From Schistosoma haematobium (taxonomy: Eukaryota > Platyhelminthes > Trematoda > Strigeidida > Schistosomatidae), in the NCBI RefSeq assembly GCF_000699445.3, contig NC_067196.1, positions 124,001 to 188,000 on the forward strand: a stretch of DNA of 64,000 bases, in the 5' to 3' direction. This document shows, piece after piece, positions 1 through 10,212 of the stretch. The translations under genes and the position numbers were made by a program. A model generated the notes under the pieces. The model was not told where the DNA came from. It made no database searches and worked only from the letters and a program-made list of their open reading frames with translations. The number at the start of each line of letters is the position of its first letter. Positions within the stretch are counted from its first letter, which is position 1.

Positions 1-850
1 TCTGCTGCATAATCTCCTGGTCTCATACTCCACTCGCACAAGTGATGATAGTCACAACTTGACAACTTGACGTCAGCAACACATCTAAACACTTTTCACT
101 AGTCGCATTACAGTGCAACAACACCAGATATTTGTGCAGGCGAATACAAACTACAATCAGTTAACTCGGTTGACCGCGAATTTCATGAGTAGGACAACAT
201 GGATAGAAGTGGTTTAATTTGTTGATGTTTAGAAATTCTGTGATTTCAATTGACATTGATCAATCAGTGGTTGACCTGACTTGATTTATGCCTAGTACTA
301 TGTGGATAGTGGATGCAGTACCAACAAGTTATATTCCACTGATCCTGTATATCTGTTTGTGTGTGATTAATTGATTGATTGATACACACGACAGTCTTCT
401 CACATTTTCTTCTTCTCTTCTCTCCTCCACATTCTCATGTCGATCGTTAGCGTCGTTGGCGTCGTACTCACCACGCACACGTTTCTCCACTCTCCCACCT
501 TCTTAATATCAATACACTCGGAAACTAGACGACCAGCGATTCACAAAATTTACAACTTGTGTATGTGAAGATTCTGGGTGTATTTAGTGATTATTTTGGA
601 AAACATGACAACTTCAGTAAAGATTGTGAATGATTGATGGTGTTGTGTGTGCGTATGCTGGAGTTAGTGAGTGATTGGGTTTGCGGTTGAGGTGTATTTT
701 TGCGAATTGTAGTGATAAAGAATGTGTTGTTGGATATGGATGTAGAGTGAAGGTGTAGAATTTGTACCTGGTTATTGATCAGTGGGAGTTGAGTGATTGT
801 GAGTGAGTGACTGAGGTGAGATGAGTTGAGTATTACACATGAGAAGTATA
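1..850. other. Non-coding stretch, nothing recognised
   Basis: No exon-like ORF, repeat or RNA gene is recognised here. The stretch has a pyrimidine-rich patch (about 395-430) and a T/G-rich, A/C-poor patch (about 590-840). The skewed composition opens a long minus-strand frame of low-complexity Thr/Asn/Ser/Ile, which I read as compositional, not coding. Confidence 0.4.
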
Positions 851-1125
851 TTTGGGAAAAAGGCCATCCAAGAGTAGAGGATGTTTCATGCCTCAGGAGA
901 GTGGGCATCAGATGCCCTGTCCGACCTTGTGCAGGGGACTGACAACCATCTCTTCTTTTATGATGCACGATTTGTTGTTGACAACACTAACACACCTCAC
1001 AACAGCACACTTTACACTCACATCTACAACTGCTTTGCTCGACAATTTCGGAAAAGCACGTAATACAAAGGACAACCAGACGATTTTATCTTTGTACACG
1101 ACCTACAATTTCTGTCCCATTCACA

Positions 1126-1877
1126 AAAACAAATGTAGGTCAAGACAAACAGTGTAGCAGCAGCTACTGCAGCTGTAGGTCTCAACATACAAAACGGAAA
1201 ATAGCAAGATCCTCAAATACAACACGGAGAACACCAGCTCAATCACACTTGATCGAGAAGCTCTGGAAGAGGTGGAATCTATTGCGTATATGGAAGCATC
1301 ATCGATGAACAGGGAGGATCGAATGCAGACATAAGGGCGAGGACTGGCAAAGCAAGGACAGCATTTCTACAGCTGAAGAACATATGCAACAACCAACATT
1401 AAAGTCGGAACATACTATAAGAACTTCAAAACAGTTCTACTGTTAGGAGGCTGAAACTTCGAGTACTACTACAACTATCATCAGGAAGGTATTTATAAAT
1501 AGTTGTCTGAGCAAGATACTCAATGTCCGTAGGTCGAATACCATCATTAACAGCCTACCACTGTAGGAAACAACAAACCAGGTCCCATCTGAAAAGGAAA
1601 TCAGGAAAATATGCTGGAGTTGGATAGGACATACATTGCGGAAATCACCAAACTGCATCACGAGTTTAGCACAAACTTGGAATACGAAATGCGAACGGAA
1701 AAGCGGAAAAGCAAAGAACACACTGAGTCGGGAATCGGAGGCAAACATGAAAAAGTATGAATAGCAACTGGAAAAATGTGGAAAGGATTGCCAAGAAGAG
1801 ATATGAATGGAGAATGGTGGTGAACGGCCTATGCTACTCGACGAGAGGTAACAGGTGTAAGTAAGTAAATAAGTAAG
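1126..1877 (+). mobile_element. RTE-type non-LTR retrotransposon, degenerate 3' fragment
   Basis: In pieces across frames this translates to the part of an RTE polyprotein just after the RT catalytic motif and on to the C terminus. It aligns by eye with the intact copy at 5759-8986: the '[21 protein letters not shown]' region, '[20 protein letters not shown]', and the '[12 protein letters not shown]' region. Stops and indels are frequent, so it is dead. It ends in the usual RTE 3' end (GAGGTAACAGGTG) followed by an impure (TAAG)n tail at about 1857-1877, which fixes the orientation and the 3' boundary. The 5' end is truncated, as is usual for target-primed insertions. Confidence 0.85.
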
Positions 1878-1904
1878 TTCCCTCTTTGCTTGTTGATAAA
1901 CTCT

Positions 1905-2165
1905 TATCGAGATTTGACACAGGTATCAGCCGTAATTTGTACTACCGTATTTCACGACTATTTTCTTTTATAATTGCAGTAAGGCTTTTTAATTTCAGAT
2001 ACAGAGACGCAACAAGAGCCACAGATACCTCATAAGCTGAGGTTTGTTAGTAATTTATATCTATTCCTCAATAAAGAAATGTTTTCAGATAAATTGTTGT
2101 ATTGCGAACTTTGGTTTCACGTGTATCTTATTTGTATGATCAGACACATCGGTATTCGAAAGATT
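1905..2165 (+). repeat. R1 repeat, diverged partial copy
   Basis: This copy shares ordered blocks with 2800-3075: 'TATCAGC.GT.A.TTGTGCTA', a TGCAG/CAG-bounded 'GGAAGCCTTTTTATTT'-like block, 'CTGAGGTTTGT', 'AATAAAGAA' and 'AACTTTGGTTTC'. It lies head-to-tail just before the fuller R1 copy. The family is unclassified. The internal AATAAA makes an LTR or a 3'UTR-derived sequence possible. Confidence 0.6.
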
Positions 2166-2370
2166 GGGAATTAATGGGTAGTTGTTTCTTCCTGGTGAGC
2201 GATTACTTAACAAAATACACTATTAACTCCACCAGAAATGACAACCGGAAGCTTCAATTCTATTGACTAACGTTTAATCATTCGAACAATTGGTAGTGTG
2301 TCCATTAAATTTATGTTCATTGCAGGATAGAGAGCAACAATCATCTACTGCCATTCAGTGAATACCTGTT

Positions 2371-2437
2371 GTTTGTGCCGATGATGTCGTTCAGAAGAAC
2401 GACGAAAGCTCCACGACCAAACCATCGAGCTCAGAGA
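2371..2437 (+). repeat. Single arm related to the 60.5-kb foldback repeat
   Basis: The block GTTTGTGCCGATGATGTCGT, with the following 'TCAGAAGAACGACGAAAGCTCCACGA' segment and 'CTCAGAG' end, closely matches one arm of the foldback hairpin at 60456-60625. Only one arm is present here, about 60 kb away, which shows the arm is a dispersed repeat in its own right. Confidence 0.65.
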
Positions 2438-2494
2438 ACAAAACTCTACCAAAATCATCCACCTGAGCTACAAATCTTCTCCACCATCTCAATA

Positions 2495-3075
2495 CCTGTT
2501 GTTAAGTTTGTCTTACATTATTCGCTCCCTTTCCACTCCTTTGTATATTGTGTTTTATACTACTTAATTATATTCAGTAAGCAGTTGTATTCCCAACAAT
2601 ATTTACATTTATGTTGTGACACAAATTGTAGTGCAATATTCTGAAATAACGTTTATTGTACCTATCATTGTATTTATCACTATAATTACTGTACCTTAAC
2701 CACTGCAGTGGTTATCCACAGTTTTGTGTATTTGTTTAAACGCAACAGTTTACATAATGTTTGACTCTTGGTTCGGGTTTCGGTTGTTCATAGACTGTTA
2801 TCAAATTTAAACACAGCTATCAGCTGTCACTTGTGCTATCGTATGTTATAATTGTTCTTTATGTTGCTGTTACAGGAAGCCTTTTTATTTTCATATTTGA
2901 AGGACACGTTTAAACGCCCCAGACACTTCACATGTTGAGGTTTGTAACTAAATTTTGTGAATTATTTAATAAAGAACCCGCTATTGTAGACAAACCGTTG
3001 TTTTGGAAACTTCGGTTTTGCGCGTATCTTAATCGGGTGACTTGGACGCTTCGATAGATCTGACACTTGTAGAAA
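2495..3075 (+). repeat. R1 repeat, fuller copy (inverted partner at 51561-52100)
   Basis: About 580 bp that reappears in reverse complement at 51561-52100. Shared landmarks are the 'CTTTTGTATATTGT' block, 'CAGTAAGCA.TTGTATT', 'TGCAG.GGTTATCCACAGTTT', 'TTCGGGTTTCGGT', 'TACAGGAAGCCTTT', 'GTTTAAACGC', and the closing 'CCGAAGTTTCCAAAACAAC' (reverse strand). It contains AATAAAG. There is no clear ORF. In both places its end lies next to exon-like sequence (the host exon at 3133-3279 here, the nuclear-receptor exon at 51453-51560 there). Class unknown. Confidence 0.7.
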
Positions 3076-3132
3076 TAATTCTATTTCATTGAGGTAATAA
3101 AAATATGTTTCAAGTAAATATAATTCACTTAC

Positions 3133-4985
3133 TTCATGTCGTTTACTTAACATTTTCATTAGACTTTTAGGCGGTGAAGCACACAATTCCGAAACAACCG
3201 ATGATGCTTGATAATTTGGTGATAATTCTTTAGGAGCAGATTTTACGAGATTACGAACTCGATGAACAAGATCGGAAGACTAAAAATATGTTTGCGCATG
3301 AAGAGAGAGAGAGAGTAAGATGAAGAGTAATAATTGTACATTGAAGAGATCTAGAACATAATGAATAAAGTAGAAAACAAATTACATTGATGGATTAACC
3401 AATAGTACTAACGTGTCCCATTCCCAGTGGTAGCCAAACCAAGATATGGAATCAGTCCACAGATCTATTTCCTATTAGACTGGGTTATGTTGATAGGTAG
3501 GTGCAAACTACCTGACTGAGGTTCACATAATAACTGAGATCAGTGGCTAGAAATATTTGGTGAAACGGCTCAACATTTTTTCTAATATTCAAAATGTATT
3601 CGCTTTTTGTCTTCGCTTAGATCCTGAAAAGTTAAATCACTCTCGAATTGTATTCTCTATGTCTGCTTTTTATTGCCGCTGATATTATTACTACCACGAC
3701 TACTCCGATCTCCCGCTTGACGATTTCACTTAGCTGTTTTGATTGTTTGTTAAAAGTTGTTCTGATGCATACATGTAGCAAGTTCCACATAATCTGGATG
3801 GCCGTTTTGTCCTACTGTGGGACTATTCAGCAGTTCGCATCCATGATCAGTGCTTCTTGGTTTTCTATGGTGGTGGTCTAGCTTCAAATGACTCATGATC
3901 TCAACTATTAAAATTATAAAATTTCTATTTAACTTATTAATTTTTAGTGCTTTATTGTACCAGAATTATTGTTAATTAATTGTTCATTTACTACTGGACT
4001 GTTTTGTATTACTAATGGCTCAACCTGAGTTCGAATCCCACGAGGGGATTATGGATATGCACTGCTGAGGAGTCCCACAATAGGATAAAACGGCCTTTCA
4101 GTGCTTTCAGGTCTTGCATGATGTTCTAACTTTAATCGACTCATGTTCTCAATCAATCAATTACTAAATCTCCACAAAACTTTCTGATATAAAGTGAAAT
4201 GTCAATAATTCAACTTCATTATCACATGAACAAATCATTCTTGACAATGAAAAGAATTTTCAGTGAGACCATAATTTATGGACGACCTTTGACCAACACT
4301 AAAGTGACCTTGAGAGCGTTCACCTACTAACTAGAACTCAATGAGAGTTATACACCAATTTGAAGAATTAGATTCAAGGTTTACATCATGAACTGATATA
4401 AGTTATAATGCCAAAACTCTATTTAACCAAATTGAATGAATGAATTCGGCGCCGAGAATTCAAGGCCTGATTGGTTCATTCATAAATTATAGTTTCATCA
4501 TTATTATATAATAGTTCGCTAAATTTCATGGATTAGTTGAAGTAAGACATTAACACTGTTGAATGCCGGCCGGCTCAGTGGTCTGGTAGTTGAGTGCTCG
4601 CGCGCGAGATAGATAGATCCTGATTTGGAATCTCACGAGGCGAGATCGTGGATGAGCACTGTTTAGGACAAAATGGCCATTTAGCGATTTCAAGTCTTTC
4701 ATGGTGATCTAGCATCAAATGATTCATGATCACAACCATTGAAAGATCTATTGAAATAAATCAAAACATTAAACCTACTTCTGGAACATAAATTAATTTT
4801 CTATCTATGTCATTCCCATATATAATACCATCTACACGTGTACCATATTCACTATATTTAATTAATTCATAATGTTGTGTCCAATCATCATAGAAGATTG
4901 TAGCATGATGTGGTGATATAAATAAACATTTTTTGATTATGTAATGATGAATTATAATTAGCGAAACATAAATGACAATCTGGTG
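3133..4985 (-). CDS. Host gene, two internal exons, product unidentified
   Basis: Two exons on the minus strand: 4985-4779 (207 nt, 69 codons) and 3279-3133 (147 nt, 49 codons). Both are multiples of three and open in the same phase-0 frame. The first has a pyrimidine-rich CTATAG acceptor and a GTAGGT donor; the second has a TTTTTAG acceptor and a GTAAGT donor. Exon 1 starts with a hydrophobic run (VIYVSLIII) and then a mixed segment containing SPHHATIFYDDWTQHYELIK and DGIIYGNDIDRKLIYVPE. Exon 2 is more polar (SSDLVHRVRNLVKS, SPPKSLMKMLSKRHE). I do not recognise the family. The ~1.5-kb intron is loaded with SINE copies. No start or stop codon is seen, so further exons lie outside, possibly beyond the RTE insertion upstream. 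What is seen is splice consensus plus phase; that the gene is functional is inference. Confidence 0.6.
3797..3925. mobile_element. SINE/hammerhead-type repeat pieces, head to head
   Basis: 3797-3852 reads on the minus strand as the hammerhead-like block of the local SINE (GTCC...GGAC, then CAAAACGGCC where GAAACGGCC is expected, so the core is mutated). 3851-3925 reads on the plus strand as the SINE 3' part (GTGCTTC, GGTTTTC, 'TGGTCTAGCTTCAAATGACT', 'CTCAACTATTAAAATTA'). Two fragments therefore abut in opposite orientation inside the host-gene intron. Confidence 0.65.
4022..4190 (+). mobile_element. SINE copy (tRNA-like 3' half plus hammerhead-like tail)
   Basis: Starts within the B box-like region (GAGTTCGAATCCCACGAGG), continues through TGCACTGCTGAGGAGTCCC and AATAGGATAAAACGG (GAAA of the ribozyme core changed to TAAA), then the SINE tail (ACTTTAATCGACTCATG, CTCCACAAAAC). 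The A box part is missing. It lies in the intron of the minus-strand host gene. Confidence 0.75.
4562..4750 (+). mobile_element. SINE copy with tRNA-like head
   Basis: Begins with GCCGGCCGGCTCAGTGGTC, an A-box-like tRNA head, followed by a degenerate B box region (GATTTGGAATCTCACGAGG), then GATGAGCACTG and GGACAAAATGGCC, a shortened and mutated hammerhead-like block missing most of stem II. The tail is GTGATCTAGCATCAAATGAT. Damaged and probably inactive; it is in the same intron as the two previous SINE pieces. Confidence 0.8.
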
Positions 4986-5087
4986 CTATAGAGAAAGTGA
5001 AGTAAAAGAAAAAGAGAATGTAAATGAAATATATGATGTAATATATTAGTGAATAGTTCCTAATCAGTGATGATCAATGTCAACAAG

Positions 5088-5560
5088 TATAAGACCTATG
5101 AATGCATTGGTATGGTTGAAGGTTGGGAAAGTCAGCTACCCTTCTCGAAATGTTATCACATGATTATGTGCATAAAACTACAGTAAGTGAAGTTCTACTC
5201 ACTACTTTCTCATGGCATTACAGTTGTTTACGAAATTGAGAGGACGAAAAGAGAATATCCGGTGATTGAACTGGATTGGTGGATATGGAAGATTCATCTA
5301 GGGGAGTTGGAAAACACTGATTCCAAGCCAATGGTGTATATTGGTTCCAGGAACGAATGGCGTAGGAACTGATTATTGGTCACTGGCTACTGTATGACTG
5401 CATCTCCTGACGTTGCTCCACTACCTTGTGGATTAGACCTGTAAGTCGAAGGCTCTGTGTGTGGCCCCCTAAGAAAATTGCCTGCCTCGGTTTGGGCACC
5501 CATATGAAGAATATAAATGAAAAGCCTACGCCTCTCCACAAGGAGTAACAGGCATAAATC
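5088..5560 (+). repeat. R2 repeat (partner at 58868-59160)
   Basis: Direct-orientation similarity to 58868-59160 through 'CCCTTCTCGAAATG', 'TACTCACT', 'CTCATGGCATT', 'ACGAAATTGA.AGGA', 'GAAGAT.CATC.A', 'GGAGTTGGAAAAC' and 'GAACAAATGGCGT'-type blocks. This copy extends 3' to CTCCACAAGGAGTAACAGGC (about 5537-5556), an end nearly identical to the RTE 3' terminus, which suggests a non-autonomous element that uses RTE machinery. An apparent 61-codon frame inside is not supported by the other copy. Confidence 0.65.
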
Positions 5561-5589
5561 AGCTAATTTCGAGTATATATTTTCCTCTG

Positions 5590-5758
5590 TTTATATACGA
5601 ATGACTGTGCGATGAATGGAAGTGTAGATAAATGTGTTCTGTACAAATGTGACTTTGTGATGAACATAAAACACAATTCATCTATTTTGAAACACAGACT
5701 TTTCTTCAAGCTCCATTGAAGCGTGAAAACGGAAATGAACCTTCCACGAGTGAAATGA
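5590..5758 (-). repeat. R3 repeat, distal part (split by the RTE insertion)
   Basis: The reverse complement of this segment matches 23110-23284: 'CGTGGAAG', 'GTTCATTTCCGTTTTCACG', 'CTTCAATGGAGCTTGAAG', 'GATGAATTGTGTTTTATG', 'CATTTGTACAGAACACATTT'. The other part of the same R3 copy is at 8987-9522, so the RTE element lies inside it. The last nine bases, GTGAAATGA (5750-5758), are the target-site duplication. Confidence 0.9.
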
Positions 5759-8700
5759 CATGGAACATGGGACATGGACGCCTGTTACTCCTCGTGAAGG
5801 AGCATAGGCCGCTCACCAGCATTCTCCATCCAACCCTGTCCCGGGCAATCCTTTCTAGCTCCGTCCAGTTGTAATTCATCGTTTTCATATCTGCTTCTAT
5901 TATCCGACATAATGTGTTCTTTGGCCTTCCTCTTTTTCGCTTCCCTTCAGGATTCCAAGTTAGCGCTTGCCTCGTGATGCAGTTTGACGATTTGCGTAAT
6001 GTATGTCCTATCCATTTCCATCGTCTTTTCCTAATTTCTTCTTCAGTTGGAAGTTGGTTTGTTCTCTCCCACAGAAGGCTATTGCTCATGGTATCCGGCC
6101 AACGGATGTTGAGTATCTTGCGTAGACAGCTATTTATAAATACTTGTACCTTCTTGATGGTGGTTGTTGTAGTTCTCCAAGTTTCAGCTCCATACAGTAG
6201 AACTGATTTGACGTTGGTATTGAAGATTTTCACTTTGATATTGGTTGAAAGTTGTTTTGAGTTCCATATGTTTTTTAACTGTAGGAATGCTGTCCTTGCT
6301 TTGCCAATCCTTGCCTTTACGTCTGCATCTGAACCTCCATGTTCATCGATGATGCTTCCTAGGTATGTGAAGGACTCTACATTTTCCAGAGTTTCGCCAT
6401 CGAGAGTGATTGGATTGTTGTTTTCCGCTTTGAATTTGAGGACTTTGGTTTTCCCTTTGTGTATACTGAGGCCTACTGATGCAGAGACTGCTGCTACACT
6501 AGCTGTCTTCATCTGCATCTGTTCGTATGTATGCGATAGGAGGGCTAGGTCATCTGCGAAGTCCAAATCGTCTAATTGATTTCGAGCTGTCCATTGTATG
6601 CCGTGTTTTCCTTCAGATGTCGAGGTCTTCATAATCCAGTCGACCACCAGAAGAAAGAGGAAGGGAGAGAGTAAACAGCCTTGTCTGACTCCGGTCTTTA
6701 TTTGGAATGCATCTGTCAGCTGTCCTCCATGCACGACCTTGCATTGTAGTCCGTCGTATGAGTTCCGGATAATGTTGACAATCTTCTCAGGAACTCCGTA
6801 GTGTCGAAGAATTTTCCATAATGTCCTCCTATCTACACTGTCGAATGCTTTTTCATAATCAATGAAGTTGATGTATAGTGATGAGTTCCACTCAACTGAT
6901 TGTTCGACGATGATCCGTAGTGTTGCAATTTGGTCTGTGCATGATCGATCCTTACGGAATCCAGCTTGTTGATCTCGAAGTTGGGCGTCTACTGCATCTT
7001 TCATCCGGTTCAGCAACACTCTGTTGAAGACTTTCCCTTGTATTGACAACAGTGTAATGCCTCTGTAGTTTTCACATTTGCTCAGATCTCCTTTCTTTGG
7101 AATCTTGACGAGGTGCCCTTCTTTCCAGTCCATCGGCACTTGTTCCTCCTCCCAAATCTTTTTGAATAGAAGGTAAAGCATGTTTGTAGTTGCTTCGATG
7201 TCTGACTTCAGTGCTTCAGCTGGTATGTTGTCCGGACCCGCTGCTTTCCCGTTCTTGATTTGTCTGACGGCCATTCTGATTTCTTCCTTCGTTGGTGGGT
7301 TGACGTCTATGGGAAGATCTGTGTGTGCCGCTTCGATGTCCGGTGGATTCATTGGAGCCGGTCTATTCAGGAGTTCCTCGAAGTATTCTACCCATCTGTT
7401 CCGCTGTTGTTGAATGTCGGTGATTGGCTTGCCTTCTTTGTCTTTGACCGGTCTTTCTGGTTTACTGTATTTCCCTGATAGTTTCTTCGTTGTGTCGTAA
7501 AGCTGTTTCATATTTCCTTCTCTAGCAGCTTTTTCTGCCGTCGTCGCTAGTTCTTCCACGTATTTCTTCTTGTCAGCTCTAATGCTCCTCTTCACTTGTT
7601 TGTTTGCTTCTATGTATTCAGCTTGTGCTTGGAATTTCTCTGCTCGTGTTCGGCTGTTGTTTATTGCTGCCTTCTTGTTTTTCCTTTCTTTGATCTTGTC
7701 CAGTGTTTCTGTAGAGATCCACTCCTTATGATGGTATTTCTTTAGACCCAGAACCTCTTGACACGTTGAAGTTAGTGCTTCCTTGATGCCTTTCCAGTTG
7801 TCCTCCATACTAGTTTCTTCTTCTTTCAGTAGATCTTGTAAGGCTTGGAACCTGTTGTTGAGAGCTATCTTGAATTCATTGAGTTTGTCAGTATCTCGAA
7901 GGAAGGCTGTATTGAACATTTGTAGTGCTGTTTGTCCACTTGTCCAGTTCTTTTTAAGCTTCAGTTTTAAATTGGCCACAACTAGGTGGTGATCTGAAGC
8001 CACGTCAGCGCCTCTCCTGGTTCTCACATCTTCCATTGTCCTTCGGAATTTTTTGTTGATGCAAATATGATCTATTTGGTTCTCTGTAGTGTGGTCCGGT
8101 GAGATCCATGTAGCCTTGTGTATACGCTTGTGTGGAAATATTGTGCCTCCTATGACTAATTTGTTGAATGCACATAGATTTGCAAATCTTTCTCCATTTT
8201 CGTTCCTTTCTCCCAGTCCATGTCGTCCCATAATATCTTCATATCCAGTGTTGTCTATTCCGACTTTGGCATTTAGATCTCCCATCAGAATAGTTAGGTC
8301 CTTTCTTGGGCATTTCTCAATGACTGACTGCAGCCGCTCGTAGAACTGATCTTTAATGTCGTCGTTGCTATCATTTATGGGTGCATAACATTGGATAATA
8401 TTCATTAAGATCCCCTCCTTCTTTGTTTTGAATGATGCTTTGATGATTCTGGATCCGTGAGATTCCCATCCTACAAGTGCATTTCGTGCTACTTTGGACA
8501 GCATAAGAGCGACTCCCTGAGTGTGTGGAGCATTTTCCTCTTCGTGACCGGAGTATAGCAGCATCTCTCCTGTAGCTAGCCTTTTCTGTCCAGCTTGAGT
8601 CCAGTGGGTTTCTCTGATTCCCAGTACTGCTAAGTTGTATCTCCTCATTTCCATTGCTATTTGACTGGTCTTCCCGGTTTCCCACATTGTTCGAACATTC

Positions 8701-8792
8701 CATGTACCTATAAAAATTTTTGCTCTGGTTGTTAGAAGGGGCATCGGCCTCGTGGCTTCCGAAGGAACTCGGCTTTCACCATGAAGCGTCAT
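5706..8792 (-). CDS. RTE polyprotein: APE endonuclease + reverse transcriptase
   Basis: The open frame is 1,028 codons, starting at ATG 8792 after a ~195-nt element 5' UTR. Domains: an N-terminal apurinic-like endonuclease (WNVRT near residue 31, ETHW near 60, GDLNAKVG near 171, SDHH near 265) that would nick the target DNA; then a reverse transcriptase with [40 protein letters not shown] (near 641), [13 protein letters not shown] and the catalytic FADD (near 744); then a basic C-terminal region with [12 protein letters not shown]. All expected catalytic residues are visible and there is no internal stop or frameshift. The natural C terminus is near SNRR. The last ~30 residues here are read through the abnormal tail and 53 bp of flanking R3 DNA, because the usual tail-borne stop is missing. 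This is the only RTE copy in the window with an undamaged frame. Confidence 0.92.
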   Translation of the reverse strand: MTLHGESRVPSEATRPMPLLTTRAKIFIGTWNVRTMWETGKTSQIAMEMRRYNLAVLGIRETHWTQAGQKRLATGEMLLYSGHEEENAPHTQGVALMLSKVARNALVGWESHGSRIIKASFKTKKEGILMNIIQCYAPINDSNDDIKDQFYERLQSVIEKCPRKDLTILMGDLNAKVGIDNTGYEDIMGRHGLGERNENGERFANLCAFNKLVIGGTIFPHKRIHKATWISPDHTTENQIDHICINKKFRRTMEDVRTRRGADVASDHHLVVANLKLKLKKNWTSGQTALQMFNTAFLRDTDKLNEFKIALNNRFQALQDLLKEEETSMEDNWKGIKEALTSTCQEVLGLKKYHHKEWISTETLDKIKERKNKKAAINNSRTRAEKFQAQAEYIEANKQVKRSIRADKKKYVEELATTAEKAAREGNMKQLYDTTKKLSGKYSKPERPVKDKEGKPITDIQQQRNRWVEYFEELLNRPAPMNPPDIEAAHTDLPIDVNPPTKEEIRMAVRQIKNGKAAGPDNIPAEALKSDIEATTNMLYLLFKKIWEEEQVPMDWKEGHLVKIPKKGDLSKCENYRGITLLSIQGKVFNRVLLNRMKDAVDAQLRDQQAGFRKDRSCTDQIATLRIIVEQSVEWNSSLYINFIDYEKAFDSVDRRTLWKILRHYGVPEKIVNIIRNSYDGLQCKVVHGGQLTDAFQIKTGVRQGCLLSPFLFLLVVDWIMKTSTSEGKHGIQWTARNQLDDLDFADDLALLSHTYEQMQMKTASVAAVSASVGLSIHKGKTKVLKFKAENNNPITLDGETLENVESFTYLGSIIDEHGGSDADVKARIGKARTAFLQLKNIWNSKQLSTNIKVKIFNTNVKSVLLYGAETWRTTTTTIKKVQVFINSCLRKILNIRWPDTMSNSLLWERTNQLPTEEEIRKRRWKWIGHTLRKSSNCITRQALTWNPEGKRKRGRPKNTLCRIIEADMKTMNYNWTELERIARDRVGWRMLVSGLCSFTRSNRRPCPMFHVISLVEGSFPFSRFNGA

Positions 8793-8986
8793 AATTCTTC
8801 TAAATGAAGACCTTCTAACTCCCAGGGCAGAGTTAAAATGGTTTGGATTATTTCTTCTGGTAAGCGTTTTTTTAGCGAGTTAGTTTTCTACGGGATGGGG
8901 ACGCTAACCCCATGCCCAACCCTCCTCCTTTACCCGGGCTTGGGACCGGCAGTAACCCTATAAGAGCTACAGGCGGAGTTACGAGT
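5759..8986 (-). mobile_element. Full-length RTE-clade non-LTR retrotransposon (SR2-like)
   Basis: A 3,228-bp insertion bounded by the direct repeat GTGAAATGA (5750-5758 and 8987-8995). The uninterrupted target CTTCCACGAGTGAAATGAGG exists in reverse complement at about 23103-23122, so both ends are defined by a paralogous empty site. The 5' UTR (8793-8986) contains 'CCCGGGTAAAGGAGGAGGG'. The single long ORF is intact. The 3' end is AGGAGTAACAGGCG followed by an irregular TCCATG/TCCCATG tandem tail instead of the (TAAG)n seen in other copies. The RTE clade is assigned from APE endonuclease plus RT, a short 3' end and the short-unit tail. SR2 is the described schistosome RTE; that exact assignment is inference. 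Confidence 0.92.
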
Positions 8987-9522
8987 GTGAAATGAGGTTG
9001 TGACTTAATTTATCAATTGTGATCTATTTATTACTCGTCGTTTATAGTCTTTTCCAGTTCATTTTAACTAACCTTAAAGCCCTAACTGGTGAAACTAAAC
9101 GGCGAATGGATTTGGATAAAGAATGCTGATTGACAGCTTATGCTTCTCCACAAGGAGTAACAGGCGTAAATCCGCTACTTTCGAGTATATATTTTCCTCT
9201 GTTTATATAAAACACCATATCTATGACTACATTTATTTATTATTATCCAATCAGACAATTTTATCAAATTAGAAACTAAAAACTAAAAATATAAAAATCA
9301 ACATTTTAACCAATCAGAAGTTGATAAATTCAGAAAGAACATTTAAAACATACCTGGAAACAACAGTTAAATGGATATATTCCCTTTAAACATGTATCTA
9401 TGCATGTGTATATATGTGTGTGTATCTGTGTAGGTATGTAAGTATGAAGTGAATACATAACATTGTCCTGTTTACTAATATTCGAACTCACTATTATCAT
9501 CATATTCATTTAATACTTATTT
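8987..9522 (-). repeat. R3 repeat, proximal part (other side of the RTE insertion)
   Basis: The reverse complement matches 22633-23118 almost base for base (for example GGATTTACGCCTGTTACTCC, CCGTTTAGTTTCACCAG, GACTATAAACGACGAGTAA), and 9452-9522 also matches 17767-17837. With 5590-5758 it makes one ~705-bp R3 copy. Internally it has an RTE-3'-end-like block, CTCCACAAGGAGTAACAGGC, at about 9151-9170. No coding potential is seen. Confidence 0.9.
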
Positions 9523-9900
9523 ACACATTAAATATCCTAATTGTTACTATGGTATATGAATCAATTCTATTCTGTTATAGCTACAATCATTATCATTATC
9601 CCATAATGATTACGTAATTCTTAGTTGATAATAAATATACATGTAAAACAAACAACAAAATCTCAGTCACAAACACACACAAATACATAACAAACATATT
9701 TGGGAAGTGTTTCAATGTTGACTATATAGTTTTTTAATAATGAATTCATATATTTTCATAGAAAATATAAACGTTTCGATCATTCACATGTTTCAACACA
9801 AAAGATCTTTATCTGGAACGTATAATCATTGAATTATTAAACTAGGAAGTAATATATTTATATGTATAATGTATGGAATGAAATGTAAATCATAATATCG
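9523..9900. other. AT-rich non-coding DNA
   Basis: No ORF, recognisable repeat or RNA structure. It includes short CA-rich runs near 9665-9690 only. Confidence 0.4.
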
Positions 9901-9904
9901 ATTA

Positions 9905-10000
9905 GTAGATTAGTTAAAGTTAGGCAATAACACCGTTAGATGTCGACCAGCTCAGTGGTCTGTAGGTTATAGGCATTCGAGTGTGAGATCACCATCACTG
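9905..10000 (+). mobile_element. SINE head fragment
   Basis: GATTAGTTAAAGTTAGGCAA and ACACCGTTAGATGTCGACC, then AGCTCAGTGGTCTGTAGGTTA and GTGTGAGATCACC, resemble the 5' leader and A-box part of the SINE at 4562-4750. The B box and hammerhead-like tail are missing. The following 10005-10110 (GTATAGCAAGTTGGACCGATG..., TGACTGACTGACTAACTGA) looks like another dispersed repeat, but there is no second copy in this window to confirm it. Confidence 0.6.
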
Positions 10001-10212
10001 GATTAACTACTTCTATGAATTCGGTGTTCATCTTGATATACTAATGATGTATAGCAAGTTGGACCGATGCATATATATATACTTGGTCCTACGTTGTATC
10101 TGACTGACTGACTAACTGAAATGAACTGATCAATTCATCACCGTAACTGATATTTTGAAAAATCGAGAGTTTTCTACTAGTTTACCAAGGCCTGGTAATT
10201 GGTTGACCTTGG

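Noticed and set aside
591..968. 125-codon minus-strand frame and overlapping plus-strand frames at 852-1157
   Set aside because: Low-complexity composition from a T/G-rich strand; no splice sites, no similarity, and the neighbour is an RTE remnant.
5914..6579. 221-codon plus-strand frame opposite the RTE polyprotein, and similar antisense frames at 38373-38870 and 58010-58795
   Set aside because: Antisense shadows of the RTE RT/C-terminal region; the same shadow recurs wherever RTE occurs.
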